64,000 bases of DNA from Lithodes maja (lineage: Eukaryota; Arthropoda; Malacostraca; Decapoda; Lithodidae). Positions 22,901-31,888 of this stretch are shown one piece after another. The DNA is taken from assembly GCA_037953745.1 (NCBI GenBank), contig JBAKBP010007118.1:39091-103090 (forward strand), written 5' to 3'. The translations under genes and the position numbers were made by a program. Positions within the stretch are counted from its first letter, which is position 1; every line of letters starts with the position of its first letter. Below the pieces are notes generated by a model. The model was not told the DNA's origin, made no database searches, and was given only the letters and a program-made list of their open reading frames with translations.

Positions 22901-23155
22901 TATGAGGAAAGACTTAAGACACTACAACTGCCTACCTTGAAAGAGAGAAGGGAACGAGGCGACTTAATAACGATGTTCAAGGGAGTAAAAAGTTTGGAAC
23001 GAGTAGATAGGGAAGATCTATTCGTGAGGGATAATGGAAGGACAAGAGGGCACGAGTTTAAGCTGAGGAAGGGCAGATGTCGTAAGGACACAAAGAAATT
23101 CAGCTTCCCATATAGGAGTATAGAGACTTGGAACAACTTGAGGAGGAGGTGGTGA
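19901..23155 (+). CDS. LINE polyprotein: ORF1 tail, APE endonuclease, reverse transcriptase
   Basis: A single 1084-residue frame. Residues ~1-85 resemble the C-terminal part of a LINE ORF1 ('RPMKVQF', 'RTEQEVDFFYWRLVG'); 90-167 are a low-complexity Glu/Gly/Thr linker; the apurinic endonuclease begins at ~168 ('MKLMYSNVDGLLSKK', catalytic 'CLAETKL', 'LTGDFN', 'SDHKILE'); RT spans ~610-900, with 'SMGPDGVAG', 'QFGFREGRSC', 'YLDLKKAFDRV', 'SGVPQGSVLGP' and catalytic FADD near 837. The C-terminal domain has 'RPRLEYAAVIWSP' and 'KLEKVQRIATKMIP'. The true start is lost upstream of 19876. A one-base deletion near 23140 ends the frame early: the usual final ~25 residues are legible in another frame to about 23222. 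Confidence 0.9.
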   Translation: MSRPMKVQFRTVGIVEEIMNNKWRLKDKDCLKHIYIEKDLDLDERNKMKSLRDEVKELNAKRTEQEVDFFYWRLVGTKKRKWFIKSPQRKTEGQTENLGMNGRTGEASTSTEGQEGETGVNQEQVRGTGQVESTGEQGREGGVEAGGGVESGNIREREKKKGVRRGEMKLMYSNVDGLLSKKLELNDYIEKYKPHIMCLAETKLRGGTELGVLGWEGYNVWRKDREGKVGGGVLIMTDRNIEASEINLGNNRSEIIAVTIKDKDNKATDIAVAYIPPQTRAWKRDKYDQLITESLDALKILFNRRNKLLLTGDFNCKEVNWEGLDAGNNNESWGSKLLNLVTENMLTQHVRENTRIRGMDEPSRLDLVFTSDPHDVRKINYRCPLGKSDHKILEMEMDLGKNEERKEGHKINRYNYAKTDFKSLKHYFQSINWKELESLEMVQDKYRLFLKVYEEGIHKYVPRFQSGVKKEKEWFNIRCSKAQDRRNRAWNIARKRHSENNWNKYKEKRNEYVKIRREEQYKYERNIVEKCKNEPKLFYRFVNGKIKTKEGIVRLRVGTNSYEKDKELCEVMNEKLQSVFVKEEEFIEPNREMRTPQMPEMKVTKSEVLKLMQDLDVRKSMGPDGVAGWILKECAEELVEPIYEIIKSSLNEGDLPVEWKRANIVPIYKGGDRENPLNYRPVSLTSIVCKICEKIIRKKWTHFIEGQGVLSEKQFGFREGRSCVSNLLSFYSRVVDVTQEREGWVDCVYLDLKKAFDRVPHKRLLWKLQVVGGVHGRMLKWMENFLIGREMRTTIRDEYSQWRSVTSGVPQGSVLGPIMFLLYVNDMPENLNSHMNMFADDAKIMKNVTCIESCQDLQKDLDELHRWSQTWKMSFNAEKCHVLEVGTSEIRPSWVYKLGTEIIGKTRHEKDLGVIIQDDLSPEKHINMIIGGAYGIITNMRVAFNYLDEEMLRKLIMTMIRPRLEYAAVIWSPHLKKHINKLEKVQRIATKMIPRLKELTYEERLKTLQLPTLKERRERGDLITMFKGVKSLERVDREDLFVRDNGRTRGHEFKLRKGRCRKDTKKFSFPYRSIETWNNLRRRW

Positions 23156-23351
23156 GAGCGAGGAACATTAACATGTTCAAATCTAGGTTGGATAAAAGTA
23201 AATATGGAAATAGGGCAACATAAGTTATGATATGTTAGTCCAAAATACTGGGAACTGGGAATATCCATTACGATACTTGTCTAAGTAAAATGGATTGATT
23301 ATAAAGTAACTAAGACAGGACAACACGAGCGCTGCTCAATTCCTGTAAACT

Positions 23352-23380
23352 ACAAATAGGTAAATACAAATAGGTAAATA
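23352..23380 (+). repeat. LINE 3' tail, two copies of ACAAATAGGTAAAT
   Basis: Two exact 14-bp units close the LINE. Short tandem units of this kind are the normal 3' end of CR1-group LINEs, where the RT primes on a repeat. Confidence 0.8.
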
Positions 23381-23531
23381 CACCCTATGTGGTGGATTGT
23401 GTTCTTTTATTTAATAATTTTCATTTTAGTAAGCGTTGTTTCCACATAGCGATTTTGATAATTTAATTTGACTTTATATTGTCCTTGTCCCAATTTTGGT
23501 TTGTTTAGTTTGCAAGTTTTACATTTTAATT
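23381..23531 (+). repeat. Left 151-bp arm of a distant inverted repeat
   Basis: This segment, starting CACCCTATGTGGTGGATTG, is identical by eye to the reverse complement of 31738-31888. Both outer ends are flanked by TA. Within the arm, CTATGTGG and CCACATAG could pair as a small hairpin. Sequence inside the two arms is unrelated. Confidence 0.9.
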
Positions 23532-23642
23532 TAATACTAGTTTATCATCTTGATGCAATGGTGTAGAGATGTATTGTTACACATATTTAGTAAGCAATGC
23601 TCTCCAATTTAAATGATTTGATACAGTTGAATGGAATTATAT

Positions 23643-24289
23643 TAACCCTTAGGCGCACGATGACTCGTTCAGAGTCATTAGGTATTTTTTCCCTAAGCGC
23701 ACGATGACTCGTTCCGAGTCATTAAACTTAAAAATATTCGCCAAAAATTAAGTTTTCGTCTGAGATGCGCGTCATATTTGGCATAGATATTAAGTATTAA
23801 GTCTAGTTCAATGGATACAATTGGCAACTCCCTCAGTTTAACGGTTTACTCACGGCTGGCTGGGAAGAGAGCAGAGTACAGCTCCGTCTGTTTTTCGATA
23901 CTTTCACGTTTATTCGTGTGTCTCAGTAACTATTTGGTTTATAGTAATTCTGAAGTTACCAGTCGAATCCTCATTAAATTCCGCTTCCATATATGTATGC
24001 AAAATTTTGAGATAAGGTATTTCATTTTTGTTTTACAATTCTTATTTCGGAGTGCCCCAATGTGGTTGTTTTGTATTTATTTTATGTTTTTATTTGCTTA
24101 TCTTCAAGTTCAATCAATAACGAAGCCGATGGTACCTCATTTATCCAAATACAAGGATTTTTTTGGTGGATAAAAACGTCACAGAAACAAATTATCGCCG
24201 GGCACAAAACTGGCTCTGAGTGAGCTGAGATATACTTAGGGAGTGGGAAAAAACTTTGATTGGAAACTATAGGTGCGCCTAAGGGTTAA
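23643..24289. mobile_element. piggyBac-type MITE with TTAA target duplication
   Basis: TTAA (23643-23646), then CCCTTAGGCGCAC, and at the far end GTGCGCCTAAGGG, then TTAA (24286-24289): a perfect 13-bp terminal inverted repeat with TTAA duplication, the piggyBac signature. The left end repeats itself: CCCTAAGCGCACGATGACTC recurs 44 bases in, and each copy is followed by an ATGACTC..GAGTCAT palindrome. Length is ~639 bp without the TTAAs. There is no transposase; the frame at 23811-24173 is AT-rich and hydrophobic and does not look like a real gene. Confidence 0.85.
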
Positions 24290-24376
24290 GAACTACTGAA
24301 GAAATTTATTGAAGTGTTATCGGTATTATGCGAGTGTTTTTTTTGTCTGTCTCATGTTTTCACTGTACATTTTATC

Positions 24377-24706
24377 GATTTGTGGTCTATCATTAGCCCA
24401 GGCAGGGATTTGTGGTCTATCATTAGCCCAGGCAGGGATTTGTGGTCTATCATTAGCCCAGGCAGGGATTTGTGGTCTATCATTAGCCCAGGCAGGGATT
24501 TGTGGTCTATCATTAGCCCAGGCAGGGATTTGTGGTCTATCATTAGCCCAGGCAGGGATTTGTGGTCTATCATTAGCCCAGGCAGGGATTTGTGGTCTAT
24601 CATTAGCCCAGGCAGGGATTTGTGGTCTATCATTAGCCCAGGCAGGGATTTGTGGTCTATCATTAGCCCAGGCAGGGATTTGTGGTCTATCATTAGCCCA
24701 GGCAGG
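24377..24706 (+). repeat. 30-bp minisatellite, 11 near-perfect copies
   Basis: The unit begins GATTTGTGGTCTATCATTAG and ends CCCAGGCAGG. Because 30 is a multiple of three, frames stay open on both strands, giving spurious 10-residue repeats. The array ends 74 bases before a splice acceptor (24780), so it lies in the intron before the host exon. The near-identity of units suggests recent expansion; copy number could be collapsed in assembly. Confidence 0.95.
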
Positions 24707-24780
24707 GATTTTGGGAATAGCTATTGACCAACTTACTGACTTTTGGAATTATAAATTATTTATTGTTTATCTAATTTCAG

Positions 24781-25636
24781 GTTCTGAAGAAAATTTTTGA
24801 TCTTGAGGAGAAAAATGAAAGTTTAACATCAAGAGTGGCTTTATTCAAGGCACAAATAAAGAAATTAAAATCTGATTTGAGTACCACAAACAACCCTGTA
24901 CATGAAACTGCCCCATATTCCTCACAAGCTAAAGATGAGTCTGCCAAATCTTCTGTAAATTGTGAATCAAGAGAGAAAAATACGAAAGAACAAGGTGCTT
25001 TATTATCAGACAGTCAGATCATTGACAATTCCCAAGCTGAGGGTGCGTTGAGCAACATGGCCGCACTAGGCACCCGTCGAGCTGTAACCCGCAGAACATC
25101 AACAGCCTCCGGTCCGGCTCATAAAGTCAGTCCCACGGAGAAGAAACCACGATCTCGAAGGTCCCTGTCAGCACATGGTGATAGTCCGGCCCAGCAAAAC
25201 ACTTCACTAGAAACCAGTCGAACCAAGCAAAATGCCTTGCTAGAATCAAATAGGTCACGGAAAAGCACGACACTAGAAACAAGTCGAACACGACAAAGCA
25301 CCTCACTAGATACAAGTCGAACACGACAAAACACCTCACTAGAAACTATTCTAAACCAGCAAAACACCAAACTAGAAAATATTCGAAACCAGCAAAACAC
25401 CAAACTAGAAACTCTTCGAAACCAGCAAAACACCACACTAGAAACTATTCGAACACGGCGGTCACTGCTACACACCAGCGGTACCAGTACCCAGCTAACG
25501 GAGAACACAACAGCGCAGACTCTTAAAGGAGAGTCCTTGGGCTCTTCCAAGGATAAGAGAAAGCGAACGTCTACTGTGACTGTGATACCCGAGACACAGG
25601 TTTCAGACGAGGAGCGCCCTTTAAGAATGGAAACAG
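24781..25636 (+). CDS. Host gene exon: coiled-coil start, basic Ser/Thr-rich region and eight 11-residue repeats
   Basis: Bounded by a splice acceptor (TCTAATTTCAG, ending 24780) and a donor (GTAAGA at 25637), this 856-base exon is open in phase 0 and ends in phase 1. It starts with a heptad-like helix ('VLKKIFDLEEKNESLTSRV', 'FKAQIKKLKSDL'), continues with a Ser/Arg/Lys-rich stretch ('RRAVTRRTSTASG', 'EKKPRSRRSLSAHG'), then eight tandem 11-residue repeats of the type 'QNTSLETSRTR' (25195-25458), and ends with a basic 'SKDKRKRTS' and acidic 'SDEERP'. Composition suggests a nuclear or scaffold-type protein; I do not recognise the family. Phase compatibility with 26164-26252 supports a real gene. 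Confidence 0.7.
25195..25458 (+). repeat. 33-bp coding repeat, eight units
   Basis: Eight in-frame 33-base units encode 11-residue repeats with conserved Gln/Lys-x-Ser/Thr..Leu-Glu/Asp..Arg/Asn spacing. Units differ from each other by several bases, unlike the upstream 30-bp array, suggesting older duplication under some constraint. Confidence 0.85.
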
Positions 25637-26163
25637 GTAAGAACTTGTGCTTTTAACATATAATGGTATACAGTGACAGATTGTATTTGAGTGTAAACAT
25701 TGATGATTTTCACCTCTGTTATGACTATATTTTGAATCTTGTAGCTTCTAATCAAAACCAATATAATTAAATACCATAACAAATAAATATTAACTGATAA
25801 CTCTTAGCAGATACCAGATTTTAATACAATCTGCTGCTATAACTGGTTTGTGTGATGCTAGCTCAAGGTTTGGAGATTCTTGCCTTAGGTTGCCTGCTGG
25901 CCCTTGTAGTATCTTCATCCCCAGGGGAGAAGAGGTGCTGGAAACTATTGGTGAAGAACTTAAGAAGCAGAAAAGTTTATGGAAGATATTATATGAGAGA
26001 AGATCTAATGAGATGCAAAATCTGGAAGTTTACCAACACAGTCTGATTGGTCACTACAGTATTACATTACCAGTAAAATTAATGTGAAATCTGGACATAC
26101 AGCTTGAGACACTAGTGAGCATTAAGGTAAATTGTTTATATTTCCACATGTTACTGTTACTAG
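25637..26163 (+). other. Intron of the host gene
   Basis: Lies between a GTAAGA donor and a TTACTAG acceptor. Charged helix-like frames at 25850-26090 (for example 'GEELKKQKSLWKILYE') are open, but the segment has an acceptor-like CCCCAG and no matching GT donor. I do not call an exon there, though a skipped or alternative exon is possible. Confidence 0.5.
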
Positions 26164-26252
26164 GACTGAATGATCTTCCTTCTGGTGTGGAAAGTCCTGG
26201 GATTATGCTGCGCTCAACCATCAAGAAAACAGATGACAATGAAAAGCTTCAG
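26164..26252 (+). CDS. Host gene exon, short downstream exon
   Basis: Between acceptor (TTACTAG) and donor (GTAAGT), 89 bases supply two bases to complete the phase-1 codon left by the previous exon, then 29 codons reading 'LNDLPSGVESPGIMLRS', 'TIKKTDDNEKLQ'. It ends in phase 0. Matching phases and good splice sites are the evidence; no family is recognised. Later exons are not found; the RTE-like LINE begins within ~20 bases of the donor. Confidence 0.6.
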
Positions 26253-26770
26253 GTAAGTTATCTATCTATCTATTGCCGGATGCCGTGATCCCCGAAGGGG
26301 TGCCCACGAGGAAACGGCCCCATGCACCTCTGTCCCCAGTCAGTCGATGCCCCTCCTCCCATCCAGCACCGCCTTCACTCATATACTTCTTAACTCCATC
26401 CTTCCACCTCTCCCTCTCTGTCCTTCCACCTCACTCTCGTACACTCTCTTAGTCATTCTCTCGCTTCCCATACGTTCCACATGGCCGAACCATCTCAAGG
26501 TGTTCCTTTTTACACTTTATAACACATCTACCTGTACATCCAAACCACACCTCTCTTGTACTTCCTCATTTGTCTGTCTATCCCTGTATGTAACTCCACA
26601 CGCACTTCTCAAGTAACTTATTTCCACCCCTCTCACTCTTGGTTTGAGTCTTTTCACTAACGTCCATGCTTCGCTCCCATAAGTCAATGTCGGGATTACC
26701 ATACTGTCATGCAAGGACTTCTTTACTTCCATGCTGACCACCCTATTTCTTGTTACTGCTTTCAGCGTAA

Positions 26771-28036
26771 CAGTAGTTCTTAGTAGGTTTAGGGATATTT
26801 CTTCGAGAGGCCGGTCTATATGATCTGTGCCCCATGAATATTCTTTCCTCTCACTTAAACAGTAGGCTACCATAGTGCGGTTGGGAGTATGAACATGATT
26901 AGACTAATATCCAGTATTCGAGAATGGATAATAAGTCGTAGGCGTGTGCATAAACCTTTAACCGTCCTGGTGGTGTAATGGTTAAGGTGGCAAAAATATG
27001 TGTGTGATAACCCGGGTTCGAATCCCGGTGGATCATATATACTTTAATTAATTTCATTGGGGGTGTGGTGGTGAGATTAATAAAAATAATATTATTAGTA
27101 GGTTTAGGGATATTTCTTCGAGAGGCCGGTCTATATGATCTGTGCCCCATGAATATTCTTTCCTCTCACTTAAACAGTAGGCTACCATAGTGCGGTTGGG
27201 AGTATGAACATGATTAGACTAATATCCAGTATTCGAGAATGGATAATAAGTCGTAGGCGTGTGCATAAACCTTTAACCGTCCTGGTGGTGTAATGGTTAA
27301 GGTGGCAAAAATATGTGTGTGATAACCCGGGTTCGAATCCCGGTGGATCATATATACTTTAATTAATTTCATTGGGGGTGTGGTGGTGAGATTAATAAAA
27401 ATAATATTATTAGTAGGTTTAGGGATATTTCTTCGAGAGGCCGGTCTATATGATCTGTGCCCCATGAATATTCTTTCCTCTCACTTAAACAGTAGGCTAC
27501 CATAGTGCGGTTGGGAGTATGAACATGATTAGTCTAATATCCAGTATTCGAGAATGGATAATAAGTCGTAGGCGTGTGCATAAACCTTTAACCGTCCTGG
27601 TGGTGTAATGGTTAAGGTGGCAAAAATATGTGTGTGATAACCCGGGTTCGAATCCCGGTGGATCATATATACTTTAATTAATTTCATTGGGGGTGTGGTG
27701 GTGAGATTAATAAAAATAATATTATTAGTAGGTTTAGGGATATTTCTTCGAGAGGCCGGTCTATATGATCTGTGCCCCATGAATATTCTTTCCTCTCACT
27801 TAAACAGTAGGCTACCATAGTGCGGTTGGGAGTATGAACATGATTAGACTAATATCCAGTATTCGAGAATGGATAATAAGTCGTAGGCGTGTGCATAAAC
27901 CTTTAACCGTCCTGGTGGTGTAATGGTTAAGGTGGCAAAAATATGTGTGTGATAACCCGGGTTCGAATCCCGGTGGATCATATATACTTTAATTAATTTC
28001 ATTGGGGGTGTGGTGGTGAGATTAATAAAAATAATA
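26771..28036. repeat. 315-bp tandem repeat, four copies, inserted in LINE copy A
   Basis: Units recur at exactly 315 bp with almost no differences (one visible substitution near 27533). Each contains a tRNA-like block and an AT-rich end 'gattaataaaaata'. The outer flanks join cleanly into the LINE reading order, so the array, or one unit that then amplified, inserted into the LINE. Long frames repeating every 315 bp on the minus strand are artefacts. Confidence 0.9.
26963..27980 (+). other. Four tRNA-like blocks (SINE-head type) in the 315-bp array
   Basis: Located at 26963-27035, 27278-27350, 27593-27665 and 27908-27980. Each has an A-box-like TGGTGTAATGG and a perfect B-box GGTTCGAATCC within a 5-bp T stem CCCGG/CCGGG, the promoter layout of RNA polymerase III genes. 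The acceptor ends pair poorly and no anticodon stem forms in 'AAAAATATGTGTGTGATAA', so these are tRNA-derived SINE-type heads or tRNA pseudogenes, not functional tRNAs. Confidence 0.55.
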
Positions 28037-28082
28037 TTCCTACAACCCTCTTCCCCTGTTGCACCCTCTCCCGCACTTCTTC

Positions 28083-28244
28083 ATCCATACTCCCATCTTT
28101 ACTCAACACACTGCCCAAATACTTAAATGAGCTGACATTCTCCATAGCCTGACCTTCCAATTAATCCATACTCCCATCTTTACTCAACACACTGCCCAAA
28201 TACTTAAATGAGCTGACATTCTCCATAGCCTGACCTTCCAATGT
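28083..28244. repeat. 81-bp tandem duplication in LINE copy A RT region
   Basis: 'atccatactcccatctttac..' starts at 28083 and again at 28164; the copies are nearly identical. 81 is a multiple of three, so the duplication by itself would not shift frame. It is absent from LINE copies B and C. Confidence 0.85.
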
Positions 28245-30058
28245 CACCTCACACTCTGTGGCTGTATCCCTTTCAAAGACCATAACCTTGCTCTTCCCCG
28301 CACTTACCTCCAGATTCCATTTTTCACACACTGTTCCAAATATATTTACCAGCCCCTGCAACTCCCATTCACTATCGCTCATCAGAACTGTATCATCAGC
28401 AAACAGCAGTACAGGCAACTTCCACTTGTTTCCTTCCCTAATCAGAGGTACACCAACATCCACTGCTCTTCCTTGTATTTCATTCTTGTCTCCATCCATA
28501 TATATATATTGAACAACCATGGGGACATCACACACCCTTGCTTTAACCCAACATTCAGATCAAAGAACTCGATCTGCTCATTCTCCACACATACTGACAC
28601 CTTTGCACCCTCATACATGATCTTCACTGCTTTCAGCAACTTGCCATCTACTCCGTATATTCTCAGTACTTTCCACATACAGTATCTTTTTTTATCAACT
28701 GTCATAGGCCTTCTCCAAGTCGATAAAGGCAGCACACAACTTAAGTCCCTTCTCCAGATATTTCTCCACAACACATTTCAGGGCAAAAATCTGATCTACA
28801 CATCCTCTTCCCTTCCTAAACTCGCCCTACTCGTCACCTATCCATTTCTCTGTTCTCACTCTCACTCTCTCAATCACTACCCTACTGTACACCTTCCCTA
28901 CTACGCTTAGAAGGCATATTCCTCGGTGGTCACCACACGCTCCTCTTTCCCCTTCACCCTTATATAGGGGGACTATTATGCCTGTCTTCCAGTCATCAGG
29001 TGCACTCCCCTTCTCCCATGCTAGTTTACATATTTTCCATACCCATTCGATCACAATCTCACCACCATACCTCAGCATTTCCCAACAAACTCCATTTATT
29101 CCTGAGGCTTTCCCCATCTTCACTCTATTCATGGCGTCACATACTTCTGACCTAATCCCCACCTTCTCCTCCCCTACTTCTCTTCTGCTCCCTCCCATAC
29201 CCCATCCAACTACAGTATGTTTGCTGGTGCTTCATTCCTTACATTTAGCAATTCGGTGAAGTACTCCTTCCATCTTTTGACTCTCTTGCTTCTCGGCTAT
29301 CAATCGCCCATTCTTATTTTTCACACCCTTACTATTTCCCTTGCTACCCTCCCTAACTTTCTTGACCTCTTTCCAGAACAGTTTCTTACACTCCCTCCAT
29401 ATTACAAATTTGTCCTTCCAAATTTCTCATCTGCTCTTCTCTTACTTTCCTTCACTACTCTTTTTTTTTCTTCTCCAAGTACCTCGCTCTTTTCTGTCTC
29501 TCCAAATCTTCATGCCCTCTACTACCCAACCTTCAGTCCACCATGCTGTACCCTTCACTCCCCTCCCTATTCTCCATACTCCACACACCTCATCACATGT
29601 TGCACATATCTCTTCCTTAAACACTTTTCTCACCTCCTCCATACCCTCTAGGTCAAACCTACCTATTCGTCTCCCTACTGCTCTCTTGAACTCTTCCCTG
29701 ATCTCCTCCTTCTGCAACCTCTCTACCCTCTTTGCCACTCCACCTTCATCTCGCCTTCCTCCAGCTCTTCTCACTCACTTCTTTTGTATCATAATTTTAG
29801 CTACTACTACATAGTGGTCAGACAGACCCCCAATACCCCTATACACCCTAGCATCCAGCACAGAATTCTTCATTCGTTCATCCACACATATATAATCAAT
29901 CGGTACCTTTCGTTCCTCCACTGTCCCATCCCTCCTCCCTACACATACGTCCACAAGTGCACTACCATTCCACCATTCCCATTCACCTCCCCACCACTCC
30001 ATCAACTTTCCTATCACCCACCTTCCCATTTATATCCCCAATCAGAAATACTCATTAT

Positions 30059-31737
30059 ATTACATTATTAAGACTAATGATCAAAATAAATATTCTTATA
30101 TACAGTATTCTTAAAAAAATAAAAACAAAAAAAATAAATATATAATGCAGTATAAAGACTCGGCAAAGTCTAGGATACTTTTCTATTATACTGTATACTG
30201 ATAAATAACTTAAGCTAACCATCATATTACCATGCTAATTTACCTAGACTCACGTTAGAGAATAGGCAAGGAGAAAATAATTAAAGCTTGTCTTTTGTGT
30301 TTATTGTCGTGCCAGTTCTCCACATCAACAGATTTACTAGCATTCGCATTGTGTAATTATTCAAGGAACTGCAAGTGTATAATCTTTCACAGTGAATTTG
30401 ACAGTACAGTAGAGTATCAGAAGTTATTTATCTATCGCCAGACGCCTTACTCCCCTTTACAAGTGTGGCCATACACAAAAGCGGACCTATCCCCTGTGAG
30501 AAGGACAACCCGCGCTCTTGTCATGTGAGCTCTTCAAATTTTTTTTTTTTTTTTTTTCAATACTGTATAAATTTCAGTTGCTTCTTAAATGATTCAACAA
30601 AAGTCAGATGGCTTTTGATAGATTTTACCAAATTATGGGTGAGGGCTGGTCCTATCCAGAGTGAGGTTTGGCATCCTCTACCCAACCTCTGTCTCTCTCA
30701 CTGTCCTACTTTTCCTTCTGGGAGCAAGGGGCTAGGAATCTTCCTCTCCTTGTAAAATTCACCTACTAGACGAGCCAGAGTGTGGGAACGCGAAAGTGGT
30801 TCCGGACCCTAAGAATTGGAACTTTAAATGTTGTTTCTGTTCAGGCTCTGTCTCGAGTCGGCCATCCCCAACTATGGGGTATGTGCCTGAGTACCCGGTA
30901 TATACACAAAGTTTATATACATACAAGAAGTTAACTCACTGAAGTAGAATTGGAACCTCCGTCCTTCAGTGTGGCGTCACGCCTGGGACAGTAGGGCCAT
31001 ATTTCATATACAAACCTGAAGAATCTAAGGATGTGTGGCATTGAAAGCTGAATAACATGTCTTTCATTGGAGTATACTATATTTAGTTGCAATTAAGTCT
31101 AATGACAGAATCTTGTGAGCTTGTCACCACTGTAAGGGGTTCATTATTATATAATTTTCGGGATAAAATCGTTGTATGAATATCATAGCATAGGCTACTG
31201 TCTGCATGCAGTATTGGCCAGTCATCAACTCATCATGCTAACCTATTGTTTTCCATAATGAGGATTATGGTGAAGTGTCGTAAAAATGGGTTAATGTTGC
31301 GATATATTGGTCATGGAGGTGTTTACTATGTCATAAGATAGTGAAATATAAGTGGTGGTAGCCAGGGTTAAGAGCGGGAGGGCAGCACTAACTAGGACAG
31401 CTGGTTCATACGATAATTTGAGTTTGTTCATTATTATTTTCCCATTAACCTTCTTCCACTAACTCATGATTGCCTGAACAGTATAAACTTCCTTTAAATG
31501 TAGTCACCACAATGATTGTACTGTAGGTAGCCTACTGCACAATTGAAAAAAGAAAAAGAAAAAAAAGATACTTTGAATGGCAACTCCGTTTAAAGCCACT
31601 CTGGACAGATAGCACACGAACCCCGTTATTATGACTGACATTTTCTTTATTTTTATTTTTTTTTCACCACTATCGTGAGTACCTAAATAATGTCCAGCTT
31701 TTGTCTGATTTAATTATTATAACTTTCGCCAGCATAC
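30059..31737. other. AT-rich sequence without recognised genes
   Basis: Contains a poly-T run near 30539-30557 and A/T-rich simple sequence, but no frame resembling a protein and no RNA gene. Later exons of the host gene could lie here unrecognised. Confidence 0.4.
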
Positions 31738-31888
31738 AATTAAAATGTAAAACTTGCAAACTAAACAAACCAAAATTGGGACAAGGACAATATAAAGTCA
31801 AATTAAATTATCAAAATCGCTATGTGGAAACAACGCTTACTAAAATGAAAATTATTAAATAAAAGAACACAATCCACCACATAGGGTG
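31738..31888 (-). repeat. Right 151-bp arm of the distant inverted repeat
   Basis: Reverse complement of 23381-23531 with no difference seen, flanked outside by TA. See the matching finding for possible origins. Confidence 0.9.

Larger units (their letters stand above)
19876..23380 (+). mobile_element. CR1-like LINE, nearly full coding length, 5' end cut at the DIRS-like terminus
   Basis: The LINE's coding sequence is already open at 19876, the base after the DIRS-like right terminus, so its 5' part is missing either by usual 5' truncation or because the DIRS-like element inserted there. No remnant of the missing part was found on the far side of the DIRS-like element. ORF1 tail, endonuclease and RT follow, then a short 3' UTR and a tail of 14-bp repeats (23352-23380). 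Confidence 0.85.
26266..30058 (-). mobile_element. RTE-like LINE copy A, broken, split by a 315-bp tandem array
   Basis: Minus-strand fragments, from 5' to 3': endonuclease C-terminus (29775-30029, 'IDYICVDERMK', 'SDHYVVVAK'), a basic linker (29442-29774), the RT N-part (28827-29198, 'GKASGINGVCWEML', 'IIVPLYKGEGE'), RT core with 'LLFADDTVLMS' (28161-28535), and the C-terminal 'TLTYGSEAWTL' domain (26517-26873). Frames shift between pieces. The array at 26771-28036 sits inside the C-terminal domain; joining its flanks restores the order seen in copies B and C. The 3' end is followed by (TATC)n, the same tail type as in copies B and C. The exact clade (RTE or RTEX) is not certain. Confidence 0.8.

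Noticed and set aside
24377..24706. CRISPR-like array
   Set aside because: Units are contiguous with no spacers, and the genome is eukaryotic.
24309..24800. 163-residue plus frame with 10-residue repeats, and matching frames on other registers and strand
   Set aside because: It is an artefact of a 30-bp minisatellite, open in several frames at once, and lies in an intron.
26963..27980. Four functional tRNA genes
   Set aside because: B box and T stem are good, but acceptor ends pair poorly and no anticodon stem forms; better explained as SINE-type heads.
28161..30145. Plus-strand Ser/Pro/Leu-rich frames opposite the RTE-like LINEs (also 34.8-39.9 kb)
   Set aside because: They are antisense shadows of LINE coding sequence and recur wherever the LINE does.
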